From Chungangia koreensis (lineage in GTDB: Bacteria > Bacillota > Bacilli > Bacillales_A > Planococcaceae): DNA of 64,000 bases. Shown here piece after piece: positions 1 through 6,705 of this stretch. Under the pieces are notes generated by a model that was not told the origin of the DNA, made no database searches, and saw nothing but the letters and a program-made list of their open reading frames with translations. Both the position numbers and the translations under genes were made by a program. Every line of letters begins with the position of its first letter. Within the stretch, counting starts at the first letter, position 1. The stretch lies in the NCBI RefSeq assembly GCF_042651785.1, contig NZ_JBHSEC010000019.1:496001-560000 (forward strand), read 5' to 3'.

Positions 1-813
1 CAATTGGTTGATGCAGGTTATTTAGAAATCGTCTTAACAGGTATCCACACTGGTGGCTATGGAGAGGATCTCAAAGATTACAACTTGGCACAATTGCTTC
101 GTGATATTGAAACCCAAGTAAAAGGTCTTAAGCGCCTACGAATTAGTTCTATCGAAGCGAGTCAGCTGACTGATGAGGTGATTGACGTACTTCGTGATTC
201 AAACATCGTTGTACGCCACTTGCATATTCCACTTCAGTCAGGATCTAACACAGTTTTGAAACGTATGCGCCGTAAATATACAATGGAGTTCTTCGCTGAG
301 AGACTTGAACGTCTTCGGGAAGCACTTCCTCAATTCTCATTGACTTCGGATGTAATTGTTGGATTCCCTGGGGAGTCTGAAGAGGAATTCATGGAAACAT
401 ATGATTTCATTCGCGAACACAAATTCTCTGAACTTCATGTATTCCCATATTCGAAACGGACGGGTACTCCAGCAGCGAGAATGGAAGACCAAATTGATGA
501 AAATATTAAAAATGAACGAGTTCATCGCCTCATCACGCTAAATGATCAATTAGCGAAGGAGTATGCTTCACTTTTTGAAAATGAAGTGTTGGAAGTTATT
601 CCGGAAGGGCCTTACAATGATCAGCCTGAAAGCGGTCTATATGAAGGCTATACGGATAATTATTTGAAGGTCGTGTTCCCGGCAACAGATGAAATGGTCG
701 GAAAACTGGTCAGAGTTAAGATTACAAAAGTTGGCTATCCTTATTGTGAAGGTCAGTTTGTACGTGTAATGGACGACTTGGAAACTGACATAGAAACTAC
801 AGCTGTCGTGTAA
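1..813 (+). CDS. mtaB: tRNA t6A37 methylthiotransferase MtaB (C-terminal part)
   Basis: The reading frame is open from base 1, so the N-terminus with the iron-sulfur cysteines lies outside the window. What remains is the radical-SAM barrel, including IVLTGIHTGGYG, LRISSIEA, HLHIPLQSGS and DVIVGFPGE, followed by a C-terminal TRAM-type region near residues 195-255. Family knowledge: MtaB converts N6-threonylcarbamoyladenosine at position 37 of tRNA to its 2-methylthio form, helping decoding of ANN codons. Its place upstream of rpsU matches yqeV of B. subtilis. The gene is followed directly by the repeat block. Confidence 0.95.
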   Translation, partial: QLVDAGYLEIVLTGIHTGGYGEDLKDYNLAQLLRDIETQVKGLKRLRISSIEASQLTDEVIDVLRDSNIVVRHLHIPLQSGSNTVLKRMRRKYTMEFFAERLERLREALPQFSLTSDVIVGFPGESEEEFMETYDFIREHKFSELHVFPYSKRTGTPAARMEDQIDENIKNERVHRLITLNDQLAKEYASLFENEVLEVIPEGPYNDQPESGLYEGYTDNYLKVVFPATDEMVGKLVRVKITKVGYPYCEGQFVRVMDDLETDIETTAVV

Positions 814-827
814 AGCGAATAAAATAT

Positions 828-998
828 CAGCAGTGCCTGCCACTTCGCTTTCCGTGGGCTTGGCTTTAGGCCAGCAGGAGGTTGGTCACAAAGGCGTTGC
901 CGCAGGACGCGGCGATTTTAGCCTTTGTTCCCCCAACTGTCGTTCCTGCGGGGTCTTCAGCTCAAGCTATTCCCACAGGAGTCTTCGTGGCAGGCACT
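828..998. repeat. Intergenic repeat A with 12-bp terminal inverted repeats
   Basis: AGTGCCTGCCAC at 832-843 is the exact inverse of GTGGCAGGCACT at 987-998. The outer parts match, in the opposite orientation, the element at 63851-63967. The two share the CTTCGCTTTCCGTGGGCTTG flank, then TTCCTGCGGGGTCTTCAGCT and TATTCCCACAGGAGTCTTCG. The middle differs: this copy carries roughly 60 extra bases that hold a hairpin doublet (871-913). No transposase is encoded; it looks like a small non-autonomous element. Confidence 0.8.
871..913 (+). repeat. Hairpin doublet unit 1 (15 + 13 + 15 nt)
   Basis: Hairpin a is CCAGC-AGGAG-GTTGG (871-885, one G-T wobble). A 13-nt spacer ending in GTT follows. Hairpin b is GCCGC-AGGAC-GCGGC (899-913). 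The same architecture recurs on the minus strand at 1162-1204 and 1261-1303. The doublet lies in the part of repeat A that the second copy at 63851 lacks. Confidence 0.75.
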
Positions 999-1161
999 TC
1001 TCGCTTACCGACATTAACAATAGAACTTATTAATAAAGTTTTTAGTAATTACTACAAATGTAAAAGCTATAACAAATGCTTTTGGTAACATATGGTAATA
1101 ATTTTATTGTAAAGACAGGAGCGGAAGGCGGCGACTCCTTAGAGGAAGGCGTCCTAAGTTC

Positions 1162-1204
1162 GCCACGTCCTGTGGCAACAGACGCATGACCCGCATCCTG
1201 AGGG
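1162..1204 (-). repeat. Hairpin doublet unit 2
   Basis: Read on the minus strand, hairpin a is CCCTC-AGGAT-GCGGG (1204-1190, four of five pairs). A 13-nt spacer TCATGCGTCTGTT follows. Hairpin b is GCCAC-AGGAC-GTGGC (1176-1162, fully paired). The stem of b differs from units 1 and 3 by a compensatory A-T for G-C change. Confidence 0.75.
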
Positions 1205-1260
1205 CCCGACAGCGAGACAGTCCGAGACCCCGCAGGCGCAAGTGGAAGGGATGCTAAAAC

Positions 1261-1303
1261 GCCGCATCGTGCGGCAACGCATCCATAACCGACATCCTGT
1301 CGG
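1261..1303 (-). repeat. Hairpin doublet unit 3
   Basis: Read on the minus strand, hairpin a is CCGAC-AGGAT-GTCGG (1303-1289). A 13-nt spacer TTATGGATGCGTT follows. Hairpin b is GCCGC-ACGAT-GCGGC (1275-1261). Both stems are perfect. The unit starts 99 bases from unit 2 in the same orientation. Confidence 0.75.
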
Positions 1304-1401
1304 TCCGAGGCTTGGCGCGAGCCCGCGGAAAGCGTCCGCCTGGAGCGATTGCTCCAGTGTAAATTGATGTTATTAAATACAGAATTAAAAGGAGAATATC
1401 C

Positions 1402-2073
1402 ATGACCCAAAACATCGCTTCTTTTATCGATCACACATTGTTAAAAGCAGAAACAACAAAAGAGCAAATTATTCAATTATGTGCGGAAGCAAAGGAATAT
1501 TCCTTTGCATCTGTTTGTGTAAATCCTACATGGGTGGCAGTTGCTGCTGAAGAATTAAAAGGTTCGCCTGTTAAGGTGTGTACCGTTATCGGTTTTCCTC
1601 TTGGGGCTTCTACTTCCGAAACTAAGGCTTTTGAAACAAAAGACGCTATTTCAAAAGGCGCACAGGAAATCGATATGGTCATTAATATCGGTGCACTTAA
1701 ATCTGATGATACTGAAATGGTAAAGTCAGATATTAAGGCTGTCGTTGAAGCTGCAAAAGGAAGTGCTATCGTCAAAGTTATTATTGAAACAAGCTTGTTG
1801 ACTGATGAAGAAAAACGTGCGGCTTGTGAATTATCGAAGACAGCGGGTGCTGATTTTGTCAAAACTTCAACCGGTTTTTCTACAGGTGGGGCAACTGTAG
1901 AAGATGTGAAACTTATGCGTGGTACAGTAGGACCTGAAATGGGTGTGAAAGCATCCGGCGGCGTAAGAAGCTTGGAAGATTTGAACAATATGGTGGAAGC
2001 CGGTGCAACCAGAATCGGTGCAAGTTCAGGTGTTCAAATCATGCAAGGCCTTTCTTCAACCTCAGATTATTAA
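1402..2073 (+). CDS. deoC: Deoxyribose-phosphate aldolase
   Basis: The 223-residue protein cleaves 2-deoxyribose 5-phosphate to glyceraldehyde 3-phosphate and acetaldehyde in deoxynucleoside catabolism. It is a class I aldolase barrel. The Schiff-base lysine is K154 in DFVKTSTGFSTGG, and a second conserved lysine lies in VKASGGVR. The ATG at 1402 has the ribosome site AAAGGAGA eight bases upstream. Length is normal for the family. The gene stands alone between the repeat block and rpsU. cdd, another deoxynucleoside salvage gene, lies 9 kb downstream. Confidence 0.96.
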   Translation: MTQNIASFIDHTLLKAETTKEQIIQLCAEAKEYSFASVCVNPTWVAVAAEELKGSPVKVCTVIGFPLGASTSETKAFETKDAISKGAQEIDMVINIGALKSDDTEMVKSDIKAVVEAAKGSAIVKVIIETSLLTDEEKRAACELSKTAGADFVKTSTGFSTGGATVEDVKLMRGTVGPEMGVKASGGVRSLEDLNNMVEAGATRIGASSGVQIMQGLSSTSDY

Positions 2074-2088
2074 AATCGAAGCTATCTA

Positions 2089-2117
2089 TTGACCACAAAG
2101 CGACAATACGATATAAT
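2089..2117 (+). promoter_or_regulatory. SigA-type promoter for rpsU
   Basis: TTGACC at 2089-2094 and TATAAT at 2112-2117 are separated by 17 bases, upstream of the rpsU start at 2175. The promoter begins 16 bases after the deoC stop, so rpsU is probably transcribed on its own. Confidence 0.75.
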
Positions 2118-2174
2118 TTCTTGAGTACATGGCCTATGTCATGTTTGATGTGTGTCGGAGGGAGGGAAAGAGAG

Positions 2175-2348
2175 ATGTCAAAAACTGTCGTTCGTAAAAA
2201 CGAATCACTTGAAGATGCTCTTCGCCGCTTCAAACGTACTGTGTCTAAAAGTGGTACGATCCAAGAAGTTAGAAAGCGCGAGTTTTATGAAAAACCAAGT
2301 GTAAAACGTAAAAAGAAGTCTGAAGCTGCACGTAAACGTAAGTGGTAA
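2175..2348 (+). CDS. rpsU: 30S ribosomal protein S21
   Basis: The 57-residue basic protein starts MSKTVVRKNESLEDALRRFK and ends in a Lys/Arg-rich tail, as S21 does. It binds the small subunit near the 3' end of 16S rRNA. An upstream in-frame ATG at 2121 would add 18 residues unlike S21. The ATG at 2175 has GGAGGGAAAG just upstream and gives the normal length. In B. subtilis yqeY follows rpsU; here it is missing and a terminator comes instead. Confidence 0.97.
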   Translation: MSKTVVRKNESLEDALRRFKRTVSKSGTIQEVRKREFYEKPSVKRKKKSEAARKRKW

Positions 2349-2396
2349 TAACCCTCACCGTCCCTGCGTACAAAACTATTAAATTGATTATGATCT

Positions 2397-2438
2397 AAAC
2401 CGGAGAATCCATGAAGGATGATCCGGTTTTATTTTTTT
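2397..2438 (+). terminator. Rho-independent terminator after rpsU
   Basis: AAACCGGA pairs with TCCGGTTT around a 17-base loop, followed by a T-rich run. Confidence 0.75.
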
Positions 2439-2509
2439 CTTGAAGTGAAACCTTTAGTCCTTTAATCCGTATACATACTAAGTCTTGAAAGGGAAGGGGT
2501 GAACGTTAT

Positions 2510-3823
2510 ATGGCCCTAAAGATCAACGCATTAAAATTGCTTCCGGTTTTTCTTTTATCATTATTATTTTTCCTTCCAATCACAGTTATGGCGGACGAAG
2601 TCTATCATATACCAATTGAAGAGGAAGTTGAAAAAGGATTAAGTGCATATTTAGACCGTGCATTGGATGAAGCGGAAGAAAACGGAGCGGACGCTGTAAT
2701 CTTTGAAATTCATACTCCTGGTGGATTCGTCAATGCTGCTGGTGATATTGGAAAGCGGATTCAAAATTCACCACTAAAGACGATTGCTTACATTAATAGG
2801 GAAGCACATTCAGCTGGCGCCTATATAGCCTTGCATGCGGATGAAATTTATTTTGCCCCTGGTGCAACAATGGGTTCAGCTGCTGTAATTGACCAAGCGG
2901 GAAATGCCGCAGATGAAAAAGCGACCAGTGCATGGCTTGCTCAAATGGCTTCTGCAGCAGAGAGCACAAATAGAGAACCGATTTATGCAAAGGCAATGGC
3001 GGACAAAAATATCGATTTGCCGGATTTTGGTGCACCAAAAGGTTCACTTTTAACACTTTCAGCTTCAGACGCTTTAAAAGTGGGCTATTCTAATGGAACG
3101 GCTGCTTCTATTAATGAAGTGATGGAAATGGCTGGATTAGCAAATGCGGACCTCATACCTGTGGAAATGACCATTGCCGAGAAAATCGCCCGGTTCATTA
3201 CGAATCCGGTGGTAGTGCCTATCCTATTATCAATCGCTAGTCTTGGACTCATTGTTGAGTTGTATTCTCCTGGATTCGGTATTCCCGGACTTATGGGTAT
3301 AAGCGCACTGATCTTATTCTTCTATGGTCATATGGTGGCAGGACTTGCAGGCCATGAGTCCATCATTTTATTTGTGGTGGGGGTCATCTTGGTGGTGGCC
3401 GAAATATTCTTGCCGGGAGGAATTGCAGGATTGCTTGGCTTTGGTGCTATAATCGGAAGTATCATATTAGCGGGGGGCAATATGTTGTACATGACTATCT
3501 CAGTAGTCATCGCTTTGCTTGTCGCAATTATAGGAATGGTGATTTTAGTGAAAATCTTCGGTAAGAAGATGCATCTTTTGAATAGGCTGATCTTAAAGGA
3601 TGCTACCAACACCGAAAGTGGGTATGTGTCTAACGTTAATCGCCTTGACTTACTTGGAAAGACCGGCATCAGCCTGACCCCTTTAAGACCTTCTGGAACA
3701 ATTATTGTTGAAGAAGAAAGAATCGATGCAGTAACAGAAGGCAGTTATTTGGATTCCAATACTGCCGTAAAAGTAGTAAAAGTGGAAGGCTCCAGAATCG
3801 TTGTAAGAAAAATGTTGGATTAA
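2510..3823 (+). CDS. yqeZ: NfeD-type membrane serine protease (YqeZ-like)
   Basis: The 437-residue protein has an N-terminal signal peptide or anchor (residues 8-28), then a ClpP-like SppA/NfeD protease domain. AHSAGAYIALHADEIYFAPG holds the probable nucleophilic serine. After that come four to five membrane helices (about 235-365) and a soluble NfeD OB-fold tail (about 375-437, with DLLGKTGISLTPLRPSG). In B. subtilis yqeZ and floA form an operon involved in membrane microdomain organisation and stress resistance. Here floA begins 14 bases downstream. The ATG at 2510 follows GGGAAGGGGTG. Confidence 0.9.
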   Translation: MALKINALKLLPVFLLSLLFFLPITVMADEVYHIPIEEEVEKGLSAYLDRALDEAEENGADAVIFEIHTPGGFVNAAGDIGKRIQNSPLKTIAYINREAHSAGAYIALHADEIYFAPGATMGSAAVIDQAGNAADEKATSAWLAQMASAAESTNREPIYAKAMADKNIDLPDFGAPKGSLLTLSASDALKVGYSNGTAASINEVMEMAGLANADLIPVEMTIAEKIARFITNPVVVPILLSIASLGLIVELYSPGFGIPGLMGISALILFFYGHMVAGLAGHESIILFVVGVILVVAEIFLPGGIAGLLGFGAIIGSIILAGGNMLYMTISVVIALLVAIIGMVILVKIFGKKMHLLNRLILKDATNTESGYVSNVNRLDLLGKTGISLTPLRPSGTIIVEEERIDAVTEGSYLDSNTAVKVVKVEGSRIVVRKMLD

Positions 3824-3837
3824 AAGGAGGAAAACAA

Positions 3838-4833
3838 ATGCCATTAGATTTACTCTTTACCGGACTTATCGTTGTTGTCGTCATTATCGCATTGGCCATT
3901 TTCTTTACCCTTGTCCCGGTAGCTCTATGGATTTCTGCACTTGCTGCTGGAGTAAAAGTAAGCATCTTTACTCTAATTGGAATGAGATTAAGAAGGGTAA
4001 TCCCAGCAAGGGTCGTAAACCCTTTGATCAAAGCGCATAAGGCCGGATTAAGCGTTTCGATCAATCAACTTGAAAGTCACTACCTTGCAGGTGGTAATGT
4101 GGATCGGGTCATCAACTCATTGATTGCTGCCCACCGTGCAAATATCGAATTGAGTTTTGAACGGGCCGCTGCAATAGATCTTGCAGGACGTGACGTTTTG
4201 GAAGCTGTTCAAATGTCCGTTAACCCGAAAGTGATTGAAACACCATTTATAGCCGGTATGGCCATGAACGGGATTGAAGTGAAAGCCAGGGCAAGAATTA
4301 CAGTGCGAGCTAATATCGACCGACTTGTAGGTGGTGCAGGCGAAGAAACCATCATCGCCCGTGTCGGAGAAGGGATCGTCAGTACGATCGGTAGCTCCGA
4401 GCATCATAAAAAAGTACTGGAAAATCCTGATTTAATCTCTAAAACTGTATTGTCTAAAGGTCTGGATTCAGGGACTGCATTCGAAATTTTATCCATCGAC
4501 ATCGCAGACGTTGATATAGGCAAGAATATTGGTGCTGAATTGCAAACAGAACAAGCTGAAGCAGATAAGAATATTGCTCAAGCAAAAGCGGAAGAGCGCC
4601 GCGCTATGGCCGTTGCAACTGAACAGGAAATGAAAGCCCGAATTCACGAAATGCGTGCGAAGGTTGTTGCAGCCGAAGCTGAAGTTCCGATGGCAATGGC
4701 TGAAGCATTCCGTGAAGGTAACTTAGGTGTTATGGATTACATGAATTACCGAAATCTTCAAGCTGATACAAGTATGAGAGATTCGATCAGTAAAATGGGC
4801 GGACAGCAAAAAGATCAGGATGACAACAAGTAA
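3838..4833 (+). CDS. floA: Flotillin-like protein FloA
   Basis: The 331-residue protein opens with a hydrophobic hairpin (about residues 5-45) that anchors it to the membrane. An SPFH/band 7 domain follows, then an Ala/Glu-rich helical stretch (about 230-300, with QTEQAEADKNIAQAKAEERR) typical of flotillins. Flotillins scaffold functional membrane microdomains. The gene follows its usual NfeD partner by 14 bases, with AAAGGAGG as ribosome site. Length matches YqfA/FloA of B. subtilis. Confidence 0.95.
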   Translation: MPLDLLFTGLIVVVVIIALAIFFTLVPVALWISALAAGVKVSIFTLIGMRLRRVIPARVVNPLIKAHKAGLSVSINQLESHYLAGGNVDRVINSLIAAHRANIELSFERAAAIDLAGRDVLEAVQMSVNPKVIETPFIAGMAMNGIEVKARARITVRANIDRLVGGAGEETIIARVGEGIVSTIGSSEHHKKVLENPDLISKTVLSKGLDSGTAFEILSIDIADVDIGKNIGAELQTEQAEADKNIAQAKAEERRAMAVATEQEMKARIHEMRAKVVAAEAEVPMAMAEAFREGNLGVMDYMNYRNLQADTSMRDSISKMGGQQKDQDDNK

Positions 4834-4861
4834 TAAGCTGACATGAAAGGAGCACTTCTGC

Positions 4862-5284
4862 ATGGAAATAATTGCGGTCATTGTTTTAGGATTGATATCG
4901 TTGTTGTTTAAGAAGTTCGGGGACCAGCAGGAAGAGACTCCACCTCGTCAGCGGCCAGTATCACCTAATCAGCAGTCACGACAGCCTAAACGACTTGATG
5001 ATTACGCAAGAAAGTTGTTCGAGGAGTTCCAGGAGCCACAAAGGAGAAGTCCAGAACCTATCCGCACCATAGAGGTGAAACAACCTGCTCGCCAAGAACT
5101 TACAATGGAACCAGTAACTGAAAATGTTCCAGTGGAGACTTCTACATCCAGACGTGCAACTGTTCGGGTGAAAGAAGCAAAGCGTACGGTGAAGTCAACT
5201 TCAATTCTTCCAAAGAACGAACAGGAATTGTTACAAGGTTTCATCTTTTCAGAAGTGATTGGACCTCCTAAATCTAAACGATAG
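4862..5284 (+). CDS. Conserved hypothetical membrane-anchored protein after floA
   Basis: I do not recognise a named family. The 140-residue product has one N-terminal membrane helix (residues 2-17). A long charged linker rich in Gln, Pro, Arg and Glu follows. It ends in a short ordered-looking tail, ELLQGFIFSEVIGPPKSKR. A similar SEILGPPR-like tail occurs in small proteins of other Firmicutes, from memory and unchecked. Placement 28 bases after floA, with AAAGGAGCA as ribosome site, suggests one operon with yqeZ-floA and possibly a microdomain-related role. That role is inference. Confidence 0.75.
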   Translation: MEIIAVIVLGLISLLFKKFGDQQEETPPRQRPVSPNQQSRQPKRLDDYARKLFEEFQEPQRRSPEPIRTIEVKQPARQELTMEPVTENVPVETSTSRRATVRVKEAKRTVKSTSILPKNEQELLQGFIFSEVIGPPKSKR

Positions 5285-5291
5285 TACATGA

Positions 5292-5335
5292 CCCCCCTTA
5301 CTGCAGCATAAACTGCAAGTAAGGGGGGCTTTTAT
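5292..5335 (+). promoter_or_regulatory. Hairpin between the floA operon and yqfC: terminator and/or ribosome-site sequester
   Basis: CCCCCCTTACT pairs with AGTAAGGGGGG (arms about 5292-5302 and 5318-5328), with an inner TGCAG/CTGCA extension. The T-run after it is short (CTTTTATTTG). The 3' arm AAGGGGGG is also the only good Shine-Dalgarno sequence for yqfC, seven bases before the TTG at 5336. The hairpin could therefore end upstream transcripts, hide the yqfC ribosome site, or both. Confidence 0.65.
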
Positions 5336-5581
5336 TTGTTCATGAAAGATCTATTGCAAATGGACCCGCAAGTCGTAATCGAAAACTTCGAAGACATTAA
5401 ATTGTCGGGTAGCTATCGGATCGTCCGTTTTGAAAAAACAAGCTGCAGTTTTCGGATGAATGGATTTTATATAGAGGTTGAAGGGGACGAATTACAAATC
5501 GATATATTGCAGGAACAACTAACCTATTTGCGAATTAAAGGATTAAAATCCATTACAATCAAGGAAGGCGGAGAAGCTTGA
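5336..5581 (+). CDS. yqfC: Sporulation protein YqfC
   Basis: The product is 81 residues from the TTG, or 79 from the ATG at 5342. It is a small YabP/YqfC-family beta-rich protein, with the pattern FRMNGFYIEVEGDELQI and then LRIKGLKSITI. In B. subtilis yqfC-yqfD are mother-cell (SigE) sporulation genes. The TTG at 5336 is preferred because AAGGGGGG ends seven bases upstream; the ATG would be 13 bases away. It overlaps yqfD by four bases (TTGA), indicating translational coupling. Its presence supports a spore-forming host. Confidence 0.85.
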   Translation: MFMKDLLQMDPQVVIENFEDIKLSGSYRIVRFEKTSCSFRMNGFYIEVEGDELQIDILQEQLTYLRIKGLKSITIKEGGEA

Positions 5582-6705
5582 AAAAATGGCAGTCGTTCGG
5601 TGAAAAAGTTACTGTTCTTGTAAAGGACAAGCGGGCAAATCTAATTTTATCTTCACTGAAAGCAGAAAAAGTATTTGTCACAAATAGTAAGGTGACAGAA
5701 GAAGGACTACTTTTTAAAACAACATTCCGGGATTTAAATAAGGTAAGGAAAATCAGGAAAAAATACAATGTGAAAATGGAAATATTTCCCCGAAGTCTGG
5801 ATCGAATTTTCCGTTGGAACAGTTACACATTCGCTGGTGTTGGCATCTGGATCCTGATTCCATATATTTGTTCGTTTTTCTTATGGTCGGTTGCTGTAGA
5901 AGCTGATACACCGGAACGTGAGGAACAAATTCAAACCATTTTAAATAAGAGTGGTATAAAAACGTTAAGATTAATTAAAAGCTTGCCTGATGAAGCGTTA
6001 ATCAGACAGCAGGTCATGAAAAATGATGCCGAATTATCGTGGGTCAACATTAGTAGAAGTGGAACTAAATATACATTAACACCACTGCCCGCTCCAATTC
6101 ATACGATCAATGATGGTAAAAAGATCGCCCCTGCTCATTTAATTGCCGCGAAAAGTGGAATCATTACACATGTTTCCATTGCAAGTGGGGAAAGAGTAGT
6201 GATGAAGGATAGTACTGTACGTAAAGGTGATTTACTGGTCTCTGCTTTTATTAAACAAGGGGAAGAGATAAAGGTGGTTGGTGCTGATGGCTCTGTTTTC
6301 GCAGATTACTGGCTTGAAACCGATTTTACGGTACCTAAAACCGTGAAAATGGAAAGTCCGGATGAGCGGGTATTACATGTTGAAGTGCCTTTTGTAAAGT
6401 CAGGGAAATCTGTTCAATCCTATTGGAAAGAAATCGATCTTCCTGGACCTCTTGATCGAATTGCAAGAGCAGGGTTGGTACAACCTACATCCGAAATCAC
6501 ACTTACATTGGAAGAAGAATCACTTGAAAAGCTTCTGATCCCATTGCTGAGGGAAAAATTACTGACTGGACTTTCAGAAGGAGCAATTATTAAAGAAGAG
6601 AAAATTTTACACGTCGCTAGTGATAATGATACATTAAAAGGGAAGATTCTATTCTTGATCAATGAAAATATCGCTAAAAGACAACCTATTCAAGGAGAAG
6701 AATAA
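5578..6705 (+). CDS. yqfD: Sporulation protein YqfD
   Basis: The 375-residue protein starts at a TTG overlapping the yqfC stop. It has an N-terminal soluble part, one membrane helix (about residues 85-107, with GVGIWILIPYICSFFLW), and a large C-terminal part presumably outside the membrane. This matches the stage IV sporulation family YqfD, which is needed for proper spore formation in B. subtilis; its biochemical role is not known to me. The next gene, phoH, starts at the base after its stop codon. Confidence 0.9.
   Translation: MKKWQSFGEKVTVLVKDKRANLILSSLKAEKVFVTNSKVTEEGLLFKTTFRDLNKVRKIRKKYNVKMEIFPRSLDRIFRWNSYTFAGVGIWILIPYICSFFLWSVAVEADTPEREEQIQTILNKSGIKTLRLIKSLPDEALIRQQVMKNDAELSWVNISRSGTKYTLTPLPAPIHTINDGKKIAPAHLIAAKSGIITHVSIASGERVVMKDSTVRKGDLLVSAFIKQGEEIKVVGADGSVFADYWLETDFTVPKTVKMESPDERVLHVEVPFVKSGKSVQSYWKEIDLPGPLDRIARAGLVQPTSEITLTLEEESLEKLLIPLLREKLLTGLSEGAIIKEEKILHVASDNDTLKGKILFLINENIAKRQPIQGEE

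Larger units (their letters stand above)
1114..1358. repeat. GC-rich intergenic repeat C carrying two hairpin doublets
   Basis: This GC-rich block begins near GGAGCGGAAGGCGGCGACTC and ends in the small hairpin CTGGAGC-GATT-GCTCCAG. Its last 56 bases (1302-1357) recur at 13039-13094 with a single mismatch. A diverged inverted relative lies at 63731-63773. Two hairpin doublets are embedded at 1162-1204 and 1261-1303. Base composition differs sharply from the AT-rich flanks. Long open frames here are repeat artefacts. Confidence 0.8.

Noticed and set aside
833..1088. Two short plus-strand open frames
   Set aside because: Both lie in repeat A; the composition follows the inverted repeats and no ribosome site is present.
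871..1303. Calling the doublets a CsrB/RsmZ-like CsrA-sponge RNA
   Set aside because: GGA lies in hairpin loops, but there is no promoter, terminator or transcript evidence, one loop lacks GGA, and the units lie in both orientations within mobile repeats. Kept only as an alternative reading.
1042..1434. 130-residue open frame on the minus strand
   Set aside because: It runs through GC-rich repeat C and the hairpin doublets, has no ribosome site and no protein-like pattern.
1473..1988. 171-residue open frame antisense to deoC
   Set aside because: A Ser/Thr/Ala-rich shadow of deoC codon use, without a start signal.
2121..2174. Longer rpsU from ATG 2121
   Set aside because: It would add 18 residues not found in S21; ATG 2175 has the ribosome site.
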